Positions 45,529 to 54,642 of a DNA stretch of 64,000 nt are shown piece by piece (the first letter of the stretch is position 1; every line of letters begins with the position of its first letter). The translations under genes and the position numbers were made by a program. The DNA comes from Cupriavidus metallidurans CH34 (GTDB lineage: Bacteria; Pseudomonadota; Gammaproteobacteria; Burkholderiales; Burkholderiaceae), in NCBI RefSeq assembly GCF_000196015.1, contig NC_007973.1, positions 1,426,001-1,490,000 of the forward strand, given 5' to 3'. The notes beneath the pieces were generated by a model, which searched no databases, was not told the origin of the DNA, and saw only the letters and a program-made list of their open reading frames with translations.

Positions 45529-46713
45529 ATGGCACGTGAAGTGGTGGTTGTCAGCGGTGTGCGCACCGCAATCGGTACCTTCGGCGGCAGCCTGAAGGAT
45601 CAGGCCCCGACGGATATGGGCGCTCTGGTCGTGCGCGAAGCACTGGCCCGCGCCGGCGTTTCGGGCGATGACGTGGGTCATGTGGTGTTCGGCAACGTGA
45701 TCCAGACCGAGCCGAAGGACATGTATCTGGGCCGCGTGGCGGCTGTGAATGGTGGTGTGTCGATCAACGCGCCGGCACTGACCGTCAATCGCCTGTGCGG
45801 CTCCGGCCTGCAGGCAATCGTCAGCGCAGCCCAGACGATTCTGCTGGGCGATGCCGACGTGGCAATCGGCGGCGGCGCGGAAAGCATGAGCCGCGCGCCG
45901 TACCTGGCGCCGATGGCCCGCTGGGGTGCGCGCATGGGTGATGCCAAGCTGGTCGACATGATGCTTGGTGCACTGCACGATCCGTTCCACGCGATCCACA
46001 TGGGCGTGACGGCGGAAAACGTCGCCAAGGAATATGACATTTCGCGCCAGCAGCAGGACGAAGCCGCGCTCGAATCGCATCGTCGTGCTTCCGCCGCCAT
46101 CAAGGCAGGCTATTTCAAGGATCAGATCGTTCCGGTTACGCTGAAATCGCGCAAGGGCGACGTGGTGTTCGATACCGACGAGCACGTGCGTCACGATGCG
46201 ACGATGGACGACATGACCAAGCTCAAGCCGGTGTTCGTCAAGGAGAATGGCACGGTCACGGCCGGTAACGCCTCGGGCCTGAACGACGCCGCCGCCGCCG
46301 TGGTGCTGATGGAGCGTGCCGAGGCCGAGCGCCGCGGCCTGAAGCCGCTGGCTCGGCTGGTGTCCTACGGCCACGCCGGTGTCGATCCCAAGACGATGGG
46401 TATCGGTCCGGTGCCGGCTACGAAGATCGCGCTGGAACGTGCCGGCCTGACGGTCAAGGATCTCGATGTGATCGAGGCCAACGAGGCATTCGCGGCGCAG
46501 GCCTGCGCGGTGACCAAGGCTTTGGGTCTCGACCCGGCGAAGGTCAACCCCAATGGCTCCGGTATCTCGCTTGGCCACCCGATCGGCGCCACCGGTGCGC
46601 TCATCACGGTCAAGGCGCTGTACGAGCTGCAGCGTGTACAGGGTCGCTACGCGCTGGTGACGATGTGCATCGGTGGTGGCCAGGGCATTGCCGCGATCTT
46701 CGAGCGCGTTTAA
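45529..46713 (+). CDS. bktB: beta-ketothiolase BktB
   Basis: Thiolase with broad chain-length range; in C. necator BktB makes 3-ketovaleryl-CoA and supports PHBV copolymer formation. The start at 45529 gives 394 residues beginning MAREVVVVSGVRTAIGTFGG. It has a nucleophile Cys in NRLCGSGLQA near residue 90, GHPIGATG, and MCIGGGQG near the end. Identity to C. necator BktB is very high by eye. It lies ~100 bp after rimO and ~3 kb from the phaCAB-phaR locus. Confidence 0.95.
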   Translation: MAREVVVVSGVRTAIGTFGGSLKDQAPTDMGALVVREALARAGVSGDDVGHVVFGNVIQTEPKDMYLGRVAAVNGGVSINAPALTVNRLCGSGLQAIVSAAQTILLGDADVAIGGGAESMSRAPYLAPMARWGARMGDAKLVDMMLGALHDPFHAIHMGVTAENVAKEYDISRQQQDEAALESHRRASAAIKAGYFKDQIVPVTLKSRKGDVVFDTDEHVRHDATMDDMTKLKPVFVKENGTVTAGNASGLNDAAAAVVLMERAEAERRGLKPLARLVSYGHAGVDPKTMGIGPVPATKIALERAGLTVKDLDVIEANEAFAAQACAVTKALGLDPAKVNPNGSGISLGHPIGATGALITVKALYELQRVQGRYALVTMCIGGGQGIAAIFERV

Positions 46714-46749
46714 AGTCGCGGGCAGTCAATCTGCCCGAGGAAGTCCGTC

Positions 46750-47370
46750 TTGTCCCGTCCCGTTCTGCTTTGCCTGTTGGCCGTCGCGATGCTGTCTCTC
46801 CCAATTGCAGCGCGCGCGGCAGACGGAGCCGTTGTATCGACGGGGCAGGCGGTGGACGGGCAGGGCGGTGGGCTCGGTATCAATGACGCCATTCGTGCCG
46901 GTGAGGCCAAGCGGGGCACCTCGCTGTCCACCGGCTCGGCGGGCCCATTGTCACCGCGCCCCGAGTACGCGAAGTATCCGGTCTATACCGGCACGCTCGG
47001 CGACAAGCCGGTGCGATTGCGGGTGGCCCCGAAGACCGATACACGGGACAGCCTCCAAGGCGAGTATTCGATCGGGGATGGCAAGAGCGTGCGGCTGCTC
47101 TCCGGCGAATGGGAGGATGGCAGCTTCCTGATGGAAGAGTCGGACGACGGCACGCGCGTATCCGGCAATTGGGAAGGGCAGATCGACCAGCAGGGCGTGG
47201 TGCGAGGTACCTGGACCGATGCGCTCAACCCCGCGATCATCCTGCCGTTTGTTATCCGGCCGCTTGGCGGCTTCCTGGTGATCCCACCATTCGATAACCG
47301 CCAGGGCAGCGGCGCGACGTACGCCCCACCTTCGCCCAAGTCATCAATCTCGACTGAGAAGCCGCGCTGA
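46750..47370 (+). CDS. secreted hypothetical protein
   Basis: The 206-residue protein starts at a TTG preceded by GAGGAAG and carries a clear signal peptide (LLCLLAVAMLSLPIAARAAD, cleaved after ARA). The mature part has a Gly-rich linker. A beta-rich domain follows (YTGTLGDKPVRLRVAPKTD, DDGTRVSGNWEGQ), and a Pro/Ser-rich end. I do not recognise the family. A 7-bp-arm hairpin between bktB and this gene overlaps its ribosome-binding region and could affect translation. Confidence 0.65.
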   Translation: MSRPVLLCLLAVAMLSLPIAARAADGAVVSTGQAVDGQGGGLGINDAIRAGEAKRGTSLSTGSAGPLSPRPEYAKYPVYTGTLGDKPVRLRVAPKTDTRDSLQGEYSIGDGKSVRLLSGEWEDGSFLMEESDDGTRVSGNWEGQIDQQGVVRGTWTDALNPAIILPFVIRPLGGFLVIPPFDNRQGSGATYAPPSPKSSISTEKPR

Positions 47371-47496
47371 ATCCCCATCGGGCTCGGCTAGTCCGTCCGT
47401 CCTGACCTGACGTGTTTTCGCCGGCCTCGCACGTGGCCTGACTGGCATTTGCTGGTAAGCTCGAACGCCTGATTCGACTCCTCCAGGGAAATCGCC

Positions 47497-48699
47497 GTGT
47501 CCGCTTCCGACTCGTCCCGTTACATCAAGACCATTGCCGTCCAGCCAGAACTGGACATCGCGCCGGGCTTCGATTCGTTCTCCACGCCGACCTACCGCGG
47601 CTCCACTGTCGTCTTCCGCAACCTTGCCGAACTGCGCGCCTATGGCGACCGCAGCAAGACCTACTGGCGCTATGGCCTGCACGCCACGCCGACCAGCGAG
47701 GCGCTTTGCCAGCAACTGGCGCAGATCGAAGGTGGCCGTCACACGCTGCTGTTCCCGTCGGGCCTGGGCGCCATTTCGCTGGTCTATTTCGGCCTGCTGC
47801 GTACCGGTGACGATGTCCTCGTCCCAGAAAACGTCTACGGACCCAATCGCGATCATGGCGACTGGATGGCGCGGGAGTTCGGTATTACCGTGCGCCCGTA
47901 TCATCCGTCGGTCGGCGCTGGAATCGCCTCGATGATCCAGCCGAACACGCGTCTGATCTGGATGGAATCGCCGGGCTCGGTCACGATGGAAGTGCCTGAC
48001 ACCGAGGCGATCGTGGCCGCCGCGAAGGCACGTGGTGTGCTGACCGCGATCGACAACACCTGGTCTGCCGGCGTCTACTATCGGCCGTTCGAGAAGGGCA
48101 TCGATATCTCCGTGCAGGCGCTGACCAAGTACCAATCCGGTGGCAGCGATGTACTGATGGGCGCCGTGATCACGCGGGATGACCATCTCCACGACCGCCT
48201 CAAGCGCACCCGCATGCTGATGGGCTGGGGTGTCTCCGCCGACGATTGCTACCTGGTCCTGCGTGGGCTGGCGAGCATGCCGGTGCGCCTGGCCGCTCAC
48301 GACCGCGCAGCGCGCGAGGTGGCCGAATGGCTGACGAAACGTCCGGAGGTCGCGCGTGTGCTGCATCCGGCATTGCCCGATTGCCCCGGCCATGCCGAAT
48401 GGCTGCGGGATTTCAGCGGGGCGAGTGGTCTGTTCTCGATCATTCTGCACAGCCGCTATACGCGCGAGCAGGTCGATGCGTTCGTCGAGGCGCTAAAGCT
48501 GTTCGCGATTGGCTGGTCGTGGGGCGGTGCGCACAGTCTGGCTGTGCCCTATCACGTCGACACAATGCGCCCGGCTGGCACGTGGCCGCCCGCTGGATGG
48601 GAGAACGCCGGCGAACTGGTGCGGCTGTATATTGGTCTGGAAGACACCCGCGACCTGATCGCCGATCTGAAGCAGGCGCTGGAGTCTCAGCTGCGCTGA
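47497..48699 (+). CDS. metC: cystathionine beta-lyase (PLP enzyme)
   Basis: Splits cystathionine to homocysteine, pyruvate and ammonia in methionine synthesis. The 400-residue Cys/Met-metabolism enzyme has YG and R residues near 59-60 for phosphate binding, D186 (TAIDNTWSAG) and the PLP lysine K211 (ALTKYQSGGSDVLMG). The W-containing substrate region fits bacterial MetC rather than gamma-synthases. It starts at GTG with AGGGAAA upstream and is convergent with the PepSY gene. Confidence 0.9.
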   Translation: MSASDSSRYIKTIAVQPELDIAPGFDSFSTPTYRGSTVVFRNLAELRAYGDRSKTYWRYGLHATPTSEALCQQLAQIEGGRHTLLFPSGLGAISLVYFGLLRTGDDVLVPENVYGPNRDHGDWMAREFGITVRPYHPSVGAGIASMIQPNTRLIWMESPGSVTMEVPDTEAIVAAAKARGVLTAIDNTWSAGVYYRPFEKGIDISVQALTKYQSGGSDVLMGAVITRDDHLHDRLKRTRMLMGWGVSADDCYLVLRGLASMPVRLAAHDRAAREVAEWLTKRPEVARVLHPALPDCPGHAEWLRDFSGASGLFSIILHSRYTREQVDAFVEALKLFAIGWSWGGAHSLAVPYHVDTMRPAGTWPPAGWENAGELVRLYIGLEDTRDLIADLKQALESQLR

Positions 48700-48723
48700 C
48701 GAGCCAGAATGCGCCCGGACGCG

Positions 48724-50355
48724 CTAGACGCGTTCGAGCGCCGCGGGTTCTTCTGTCTTTTGGGTATTGGGTGATGCGCTACGCAGCGCCCATACCGATT
48801 CTGCCGGCCCGCCACGGGCGCGGCGTAGTGTGGCGCGGGCCAGCGCGACATATCCGGCGGCCAGCGCGATCGCGCCAATGTCGAAGCCCGCCACGGCCCA
48901 GCGGCCGTTGAGTGCCGCAACGATAAAGTGGTCGCCGGTCAGGATGGCATTCGACAGCGGCACGCTCAGCGTGGCGATCGCCGCAATCCACAGCAATTCC
49001 ACGGCCGCGCGTGCGGGATGGCGAATCAGGGCCCAGCCCACGGATGCGATGAAGGCGGGCCAGAACACATGGCTGACGGCCTGATCCGGCCAAAGCAGCG
49101 CAGCCGGGAAGCACAGCGCAACGCCGATACAGGTGCCGATGCACACCCCAACCGTCGCCTGGGCGAGCAGTCGATGCACGCGAGGCTGTTCGGCCTGCCG
49201 CGTTTTGCGGCGTGTTTCGATCCACAGCAGATTGCCCGAGTAGAACAGGAACGCACCCGCCAGCCCCGCCAGCAGATAGACGATCCGCATGGCCAGGTCG
49301 CCATACGTGCCGTAGTGCAGCGCGAACATTGCGCTGTAGACCATGTGGTTCGTGTCGCGCGCGCCGGCGGTCTGGTTGGCGATCAGCTTGCCCGCCTCGG
49401 GCTCGGCTGCCGCGGCGTGAATGCCCACCGATCCGCCGTTGCCGAGCGTCCGGGTGCTGTCCCCGCGGACTTCGGCCAGCGCGTTCGCGTCACCGTAGTG
49501 CTGGAAGCGGATGGCTTCCGGCGTGAACCGATCGCCACCGTGTTCGCGGGCGATTGCCAGCAGTTGCGCCGCCGGCATCGTGGGGGAGGGGCGGCCTGCG
49601 GCGGTCACCTCGGGCGTGGCGCCTGTGACGCGTGGCACTACCTCCATCAACTTGCCGTCGAACGTCAGCACGTTGAAGACCATCACCATGATCAGTGACA
49701 GGCAGAAGAATGCGCCGGTGATTGCGAATATCAGGTGGAACGGCAGGCTGAACAGGCCAAGCACATTGTGCGTGTCCATCCAGAAGCGCTTGAGGTTGCG
49801 TCCCGGGCGCACCGCGAAGAGATCCTTCTTCAGACGCGGCAGATGTAACAGCACACCGGATACCAGCGCCAGGCCGTACAGGATCGAGATCACGCCCATG
49901 AAGTACATGCCGTTCATGCCCAGGCCGAGCGAGTAATGCAGGGCGTTCAGGAATGCCGAGAGTTCGCCGGTTGCATGGTCGAGCGAGGTATCGTTCCGCG
50001 CGGCGGCATCGCCGTTCAGGCGCGTGCCGTTCATCGTCTGCCAGGCGCCGGACTTGTCCTGCCAGTATGCGTTGAAGTCCGGTTCCTCCTTGCTCGGCAG
50101 GCCAACGTAGACACTGTTGGCGGCATCAGGGTGCGCGGCGATGAGTTGCTGTACGAAGGCATCAACGGCAGGGCCGTCGACCTGGACCTCCGTGACGTGC
50201 CGGCCTTCCAGCCGGGCAGGGTTCTGCCACACGTGCAGTTCGTGGTGGAAGACCGTGATCGCCCCGGCGAAGAACGCTATGAACAGCGCCCAGCCTGCCA
50301 TCAGGCCGACCCAGGTATGGAGCGTATTGAATACACGCAGGGTGTTGGGTTTCAT
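48724..50355 (-). CDS. PepSY-associated transmembrane protein (iron-uptake type)
   Basis: The 543-residue inner-membrane protein has the PepSY-TM architecture: an N-terminal helix (LMAGWALFIAFFAGAITVF), a large periplasmic region with PepSY-like segments, and further transmembrane helices near residues 140-225 and 345-510. Related proteins are thought to help reduce or release iron from siderophores imported by TonB receptors. It is the last gene of a three-gene minus-strand operon that begins near a Fur-like site. No TonB receptor is adjacent. Confidence 0.85.
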   Translation of the reverse strand: MKPNTLRVFNTLHTWVGLMAGWALFIAFFAGAITVFHHELHVWQNPARLEGRHVTEVQVDGPAVDAFVQQLIAAHPDAANSVYVGLPSKEEPDFNAYWQDKSGAWQTMNGTRLNGDAAARNDTSLDHATGELSAFLNALHYSLGLGMNGMYFMGVISILYGLALVSGVLLHLPRLKKDLFAVRPGRNLKRFWMDTHNVLGLFSLPFHLIFAITGAFFCLSLIMVMVFNVLTFDGKLMEVVPRVTGATPEVTAAGRPSPTMPAAQLLAIAREHGGDRFTPEAIRFQHYGDANALAEVRGDSTRTLGNGGSVGIHAAAAEPEAGKLIANQTAGARDTNHMVYSAMFALHYGTYGDLAMRIVYLLAGLAGAFLFYSGNLLWIETRRKTRQAEQPRVHRLLAQATVGVCIGTCIGVALCFPAALLWPDQAVSHVFWPAFIASVGWALIRHPARAAVELLWIAAIATLSVPLSNAILTGDHFIVAALNGRWAVAGFDIGAIALAAGYVALARATLRRARGGPAESVWALRSASPNTQKTEEPAALERV

Positions 50356-50374
50356 GCGGATGTCCCGGAGAGTC

Positions 50375-50665
50375 TCAGGCGCCCGAAAGCGGGGAGGCAG
50401 GCGGCATGAGGTGCATCACCCGTACGCCCCAGAGTACGCCGTAGCAGATCAGGTTGGCGCCAAGCAGCCAGAGCCACGCCGAGCGGCTCGATGCGAACAG
50501 CAGGCTCAGGCAGATGATCGCCACCCAGAGCATGAAACCGAGCATGATGGCCACCACCACACCGCTTTCCCGGCCACCGGGCAGCCAGAGAATGCCAAGC
50601 GTGCACAGGGCGATTGCCAGCGGCAGGCCCAGCAGCGACCCTGCAAGCCATCGGGTTCCCATCAT
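50375..50665 (-). CDS. small membrane protein of the PepSY operon (DUF3649-like)
   Basis: The 96-residue protein has three hydrophobic helices (residues ~6-28, 33-55 and 62-84, for example SGVVVAIMLGFMLWVAIICL). Two ATG codons are adjacent; the outer one (50665) follows AAGGAA at good spacing. It overlaps the upstream gene by 4 bp and precedes the PepSY gene by 19 bp. Proteins of this size and topology (DUF3649 or DUF3325) accompany PepSY proteins in iron-uptake operons; the exact family is from memory. Confidence 0.7.
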   Translation of the reverse strand: MMGTRWLAGSLLGLPLAIALCTLGILWLPGGRESGVVVAIMLGFMLWVAIICLSLLFASSRSAWLWLLGANLICYGVLWGVRVMHLMPPASPLSGA

Positions 50666-50961
50666 GGCGTGTTCCTTTCCGCGACGGTGAGGCGCGTGGC
50701 GGAGCGCCGCTTCTGCATCCACGTGCCAATGAACGGCCAGACGGACAGGCAGCAAGTCATGGTGACCAGTGTGCTGGCGATGGCTACCGGCCAGCCTTCC
50801 GGCACGCTCATCGTCCACGCGCTGGCGAGCGTCAGCCCAAGGCCGAGCCAGCAGGACAGGTGCGGGCGGATCGGCGCAGCGCGGGTGAGAACCTGGTTGG
50901 GCGCGGCCAGATAGAGGCAGGCGGCGCCTGCCAAAGCGAGAAGTACGGCCAACACCTGCAT
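50662..50961 (-). CDS. small membrane protein, first gene of the PepSY operon (DUF3325-like)
   Basis: The 99-residue protein has a first helix followed by YLAAPNQVL and a polar turn. Two further hydrophobic helices follow (LGLGLTLASAWTMSV and VAIASTLVTMTCCLSVW), and a short basic tail. The YLAxPNQ motif fits DUF3325-type proteins found beside PepSY genes. It starts ~35 bp downstream of a Fur-like palindrome and overlaps the next gene by 4 bp. Confidence 0.7.
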   Translation of the reverse strand: MQVLAVLLALAGAACLYLAAPNQVLTRAAPIRPHLSCWLGLGLTLASAWTMSVPEGWPVAIASTLVTMTCCLSVWPFIGTWMQKRRSATRLTVAERNTP

Positions 50962-50994
50962 GAATTGAGCTTTTGCGGATCGACAGAGAACGAA

Positions 50995-51012
50995 ATAATA
51001 ATGATTCGTATT
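50995..51012. promoter_or_regulatory. putative Fur box for the PepSY operon
   Basis: ATAATAATGATTCGTATT, AT-rich in a GC-rich setting, resembles the Fur consensus GATAATGATAATCATTATC, with the best match in its left two-thirds. It lies ~35 bp upstream of the first gene, where it could overlap the promoter. The remainder of 51013-51162 holds no gene I support. Confidence 0.45.
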
Positions 51013-51162
51013 TAATTGATCAAGCGTGGTAACGCGTGGAAGGATTGGTGAAGTGGCTGAAGAGGCGCTCGACGCCAGCGATGCGGCGAGGCTTGGGGAT
51101 GACAGGGAGTGGTGCAGCAGACGGTGTCCGGCACCAGCAGCCGGACACCGGAAGGCGGGGAC

Positions 51163-52017
51163 TTAATGCGGGAACAGATTCAGCAGGCCATCCAGGCCGA
51201 CATGGTTGAACGCCACGCTTGCCTGCGCGCGCACCACGGGCTTGGCGCGGAATGCCACGGAAAGGCCGGCTACGGCCATCATCTTCAGGTCGTTCGAGCC
51301 GTCACCCATCACGATCGCCTGCGACGGATCGGCGCCGATCTGTTCGCACACCTCGCGCACCGTGCGCGCCTTGACGTCGGCGTTCACGATCTCGCCCACC
51401 ACGTTGCCCGTCAGCTTGCCGTCGACGATCTCGAGCGTGTTGGCGCGGGTGAAGTCCAGCTTCAGGCGCGGCTTGAGCTTGTCGGTGAAGTGGACGAAGC
51501 CGCCGGAAACCAGCAGCGTGCGCAAGCCCAGCGCCTGGATGGTCTGCAGCATGTTCTCGGCGCCGGGCGACAGGCGCAGCCGTTCGTCGTACACGCGATC
51601 CAGCACGCTGGCGTCCAGGCCCTTGAGCAGCGCCACGCGGCGACGCAGGCTTTCGTTGAAATCGGTGATCTCACCGCGCATCGCGGCTTCGGTGATGGCC
51701 GACACCTCGGCCTTGAGGCCGCAGAAATCGGCGATCTCGTCGATGCACTCGATCGTGATCAGCGTCGAGTCCATGTCCATCGCCACCAGGCGGAAGTCCG
51801 ACAGCTTGCGTCCACCCGGTACCACGGCCCAGTCGATGCCACGTGGCGCGCACGCCGCGTCGAGCGCTTCGCGCAGCGCGGGCGTCAGCGGCGCGCAATC
51901 GTCCGCGGTGGCCACGTTGTCGGCGCGGCGCTCGAAGGCGGAGGCGCCGGCAACGGTGCGCAGGGTGTCGAGGTCGGCATTGGCGAGCGGGGACAGGCTC
52001 TGGAGAATCAGCGGCAT
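51163..52017 (-). CDS. serB: phosphoserine phosphatase
   Basis: Last step of serine synthesis. The ATG at 52017 begins MPLILQSLSPLANADL; the longer upstream ORF is not conserved-looking. The 284-residue protein has the HAD nucleophile motif DMDST (D81, D83), the Ser in LLVSGGF, and the GDGSNDLKMM motif. It is shorter than E. coli SerB because its N-terminal regulatory part is reduced, which is usual in Burkholderiaceae. Confidence 0.93.
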   Translation of the reverse strand: MPLILQSLSPLANADLDTLRTVAGASAFERRADNVATADDCAPLTPALREALDAACAPRGIDWAVVPGGRKLSDFRLVAMDMDSTLITIECIDEIADFCGLKAEVSAITEAAMRGEITDFNESLRRRVALLKGLDASVLDRVYDERLRLSPGAENMLQTIQALGLRTLLVSGGFVHFTDKLKPRLKLDFTRANTLEIVDGKLTGNVVGEIVNADVKARTVREVCEQIGADPSQAIVMGDGSNDLKMMAVAGLSVAFRAKPVVRAQASVAFNHVGLDGLLNLFPH

Positions 52018-52330
52018 GGCGGGGGTAGGCAGGCGATGCGGGCGTCGCAGGGGTCGCGGGAGTTGAGAGGGCGAGCGGAAGCGCGCGGGAAAGGCGGTAT
52101 TGTAACCAAGCCTTCCTTCCTGCTTCCGCCTTGCGCGGATATGTCGATATTGCCGTCCGATCTTATGCGGATTTCGTGCATGGATCGGCGAAACCATTCG
52201 TTCCGTTCAGATAGGCCCGTCGGTAGCCTTTCTCCCTGACACAAGCCCCGTGCTGCGGCGTGGGGCCCAAAACAGCAGGGCGCAAGATTGCCAACGCGCC
52301 ACTTCACGACACCTGACGGGAGCAATACAG
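52018..52330. other. divergent intergenic region between serB and sbp
   Basis: This 313-bp gap must hold promoters for both genes and probably the CysB-controlled region of sbp. I see no ORF with coding character, no clear hairpin with a T-tail and no CysB site that I could define with confidence. Confidence 0.5.
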
Positions 52331-53338
52331 ATGATTCGCAAACTGGCCATCGGCCTCGCCGTTCTTTCGGTACTCGGCGCCGCACAGACCGCCTCGGCCA
52401 ACACCAACCTGCTCAATGTCTCGTACGACCCCACGCGGGAGCTCTACGTGGATGTGAACGCCGCGTTCGCCAAGGCCTACAAGGCGCAGTCCGGTGACGC
52501 CGTGACGATCCGCCAGTCGCATGGCGGCTCGGGCAAGCAGGCCCGCTCCGTGATTGATGGGCTGGATGCCGACGTGGTCACGCTGGCGCTCGGCTACGAC
52601 ATCGACGCCATTGCCGACAAGGGCCTGATCAAGCCCGACTGGCAGAAACGCCTGCCGCACAACGCATCGCCGTACACGTCGACGATCGTGTTCCTGGTGC
52701 GCAAGGGCAATCCGAAGCAGATCAAGGACTGGAACGACCTGATCAAGCCCGGCGTGCAGGTGATCACGCCGAACCCGAAGACGTCGGGCGGCGCGCGCTG
52801 GAATTACCTGGCCGCGTGGGGCTATGCGCTGCGCCAGCCGGGTGGCAATGAGGCCAAGGCCAAGGAATTCGTCGGCGCGCTGCTCAAGAACGTGCCGGTG
52901 CTCGATTCGGGCGCACGTGGCGCCACCACGACCTTCGTCGAACGCGGTCTCGGCGATGTGCTGATTGCCTGGGAAAACGAGGCGATCCTGGCCATCAAGG
53001 AACTGGGTCCGGACAAGTTCGACATCGTCGCACCATCGGTCTCGATCCTGGCCGAGCCGCCAGTGGCCGTGGTCGACAAGGTTGTCGACAAGAAGGGCAC
53101 CCGCAAGGCCGCCGAAGCCTACCTGCAGTTCCTCTACACCGAGGAAGGTCAGGAAATCGCCGCCAAGAACTACTACCGTCCGATCTCGGAGAAGGTGGCC
53201 GCCAAGTACGCGGCGAATTTCCCGAAGGTGAAGCTGTTCACGATCGACGAAGTGTTTGGCGGCTGGGCCAAGGCTCAGAAAGCCCACTTTGCCGATGGCG
53301 GTTCATTCGACCAGGTCTATCAGCCTGGCAAGCGGTAA
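52331..53338 (+). CDS. sbp: sulfate-binding periplasmic protein
   Basis: Captures sulfate (or thiosulfate) for the CysTWA transporter. The 335-residue protein has a signal peptide ([20 protein letters not shown], ending ASA), then [21 protein letters not shown], the Sbp N-terminus. Typical sulfate-site segments are [26 protein letters not shown] and [10 protein letters not shown]. The start at 52331 follows ACGGGAG. The matching permease genes lie 6 kb away, after the ssu block. Confidence 0.94.
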   Translation: MIRKLAIGLAVLSVLGAAQTASANTNLLNVSYDPTRELYVDVNAAFAKAYKAQSGDAVTIRQSHGGSGKQARSVIDGLDADVVTLALGYDIDAIADKGLIKPDWQKRLPHNASPYTSTIVFLVRKGNPKQIKDWNDLIKPGVQVITPNPKTSGGARWNYLAAWGYALRQPGGNEAKAKEFVGALLKNVPVLDSGARGATTTFVERGLGDVLIAWENEAILAIKELGPDKFDIVAPSVSILAEPPVAVVDKVVDKKGTRKAAEAYLQFLYTEEGQEIAAKNYYRPISEKVAAKYAANFPKVKLFTIDEVFGGWAKAQKAHFADGGSFDQVYQPGKR

Positions 53339-53394
53339 CACGCGCGGCCGGGGCGGCCACGCTGCCCCGGCGTGCCAGTTGAAGGAGCCCGAAG

Positions 53395-53451
53395 ATGTCC
53401 GCAGTTCTCAAGGTTTCATCCCGCATCGCCACGCGGCGATGTCCCGCCTGA
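53395..53451 (+). CDS. 18-residue leader-like small ORF before ssuA
   Basis: AAGGAG, seven nucleotides before an ATG, starts MSAVLKVSSRIATRRCPA and a TGA. The good ribosome site, the Arg-Arg-Cys-Pro ending and an internal hairpin (CATCGCC, loop ACGC, GGCGATG at 53424-53441) look like a translated leader that could sense cysteine or arginine supply. It lies 57 bp after sbp and 126 bp before ssuA. Peptide function is inferred; it may be only a translated regulatory element. The rest of 53452-53577 has no clear signal. Confidence 0.45.
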   Translation: MSAVLKVSSRIATRRCPA

Positions 53452-53577
53452 CCTGATTCCCGATCCACCCCGTCTGCCTTGCCGCTCGTGAAGCCGGCAG
53501 GGAGGGGTGTTGCCCGCCGATTCGGGCACAACGCCAGGACCCAAGAACTTCAGATCTCAGAACGCAAGGACACCCGT

Positions 53578-54615
53578 ATGTCATCGCCCATCCGCATCTC
53601 TCTTTTCCACAACTCGCTGCGCCGCCGTCTGCTGACCGGTGTGCTGGTGGTTGCCACCGGCCTTTCCTATGTGCTGTTTGCCGGGCCGGCCAAGGCCCAG
53701 TCCCAGACCGTCAATCCCAAGCTGCTGCGCATCGGCTATCAGAAGTACGGCACGCTGACGCTGCTCAAGGCGCGCGGTACGTTGGAAAAGCGTCTGGCGC
53801 CGCAAGGTATCACGGTCAAATGGACTGAGTTCCCGGCTGGCCCGCAGTTGCTGGAGGGGCTCAACGTTGGCGCGATCGATTTCGGCACGGTCGGCGAAGC
53901 GCCGCCGATCTTTGCCCAGGCCGCCGGCGCGCAACTGGCCTACATCGGCAATGAGCCGCCCGCGCCCACGGCGGAGGCCATCGTCGTGCCGAAGAACTCC
54001 ACGATCAAGAGCGTGGCCGATCTGCGCGGCAAGCGCGTGGCGCTGAACAAGGGCTCGAACGTGCACTACCTGCTGGTGCGCCAGTTAGAGAAAGCCGGGG
54101 TGGCCTATGGCGAGATCCAGCCCGTTTACCTGCCGCCCGCCGATGCGCGTGCCGCCTTCGAGCGAGGCGCCGTCGATGCCTGGGTGATCTGGGATCCGTT
54201 CCTCGCTGCTGCCCAGAAGCAGCTCGATGCCCGTGTGCTGGTCGATGGCCGTGGCGCGGATGGCAAGAACGTGGTCAGCAACCACCAGTTCTATCTGGCG
54301 TCGCGCCCTTACGCGCAAGCGCGTCCCGAGGTGGTGACTGCGATTCTCGATGAACTCGCGCAACTGGGCCAATGGGCCGAGAAGCATCCGAAGGACGCTG
54401 CTGCCGTGCTGGTCAAGGAGACTTCGCTCGACCCCGGCGTGCTCGATCTGGCCGTGTCGCGATTCTCGTACGGGGCGAAGCCGGTCTCGCCCGAGGTCCT
54501 GGCAGAGCAGCAGCGCATTGCAGATGTGTTCCAGACACTCAAGCTGATTCCCAAACCGATCAGAGTTGCAGACGCTGCGTGGCAAGCCCCCACCACGCAA
54601 CAGGCGCAGCGCTGA
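53578..54615 (+). CDS. ssuA: aliphatic sulfonate-binding periplasmic protein
   Basis: Binds alkanesulfonates for import by SsuCB. The 345-residue protein has a signal peptide with a basic start and hydrophobic core (RRRLLTGVLVVATGLSYVL, cleaved after AKA). RIGYQKYGTLTLLKARGTLE and EFPAGPQLLEGLNVGAIDFG follow, typical of the SsuA/TauA fold. The ATG ending at 53580 follows AACGCAAGGA. It is the first structural gene of ssuADCB. Confidence 0.92.
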   Translation: MSSPIRISLFHNSLRRRLLTGVLVVATGLSYVLFAGPAKAQSQTVNPKLLRIGYQKYGTLTLLKARGTLEKRLAPQGITVKWTEFPAGPQLLEGLNVGAIDFGTVGEAPPIFAQAAGAQLAYIGNEPPAPTAEAIVVPKNSTIKSVADLRGKRVALNKGSNVHYLLVRQLEKAGVAYGEIQPVYLPPADARAAFERGAVDAWVIWDPFLAAAQKQLDARVLVDGRGADGKNVVSNHQFYLASRPYAQARPEVVTAILDELAQLGQWAEKHPKDAAAVLVKETSLDPGVLDLAVSRFSYGAKPVSPEVLAEQQRIADVFQTLKLIPKPIRVADAAWQAPTTQQAQR

Positions 54616-54642
54616 TTTTTATCGACCCGCAGGAGGCACGAC

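Noticed and set aside
46719..46737. GGGCAG/CTGCCC hairpin as a bktB terminator
   Set aside because: No T-run follows and it abuts the ribosome site of the next gene.
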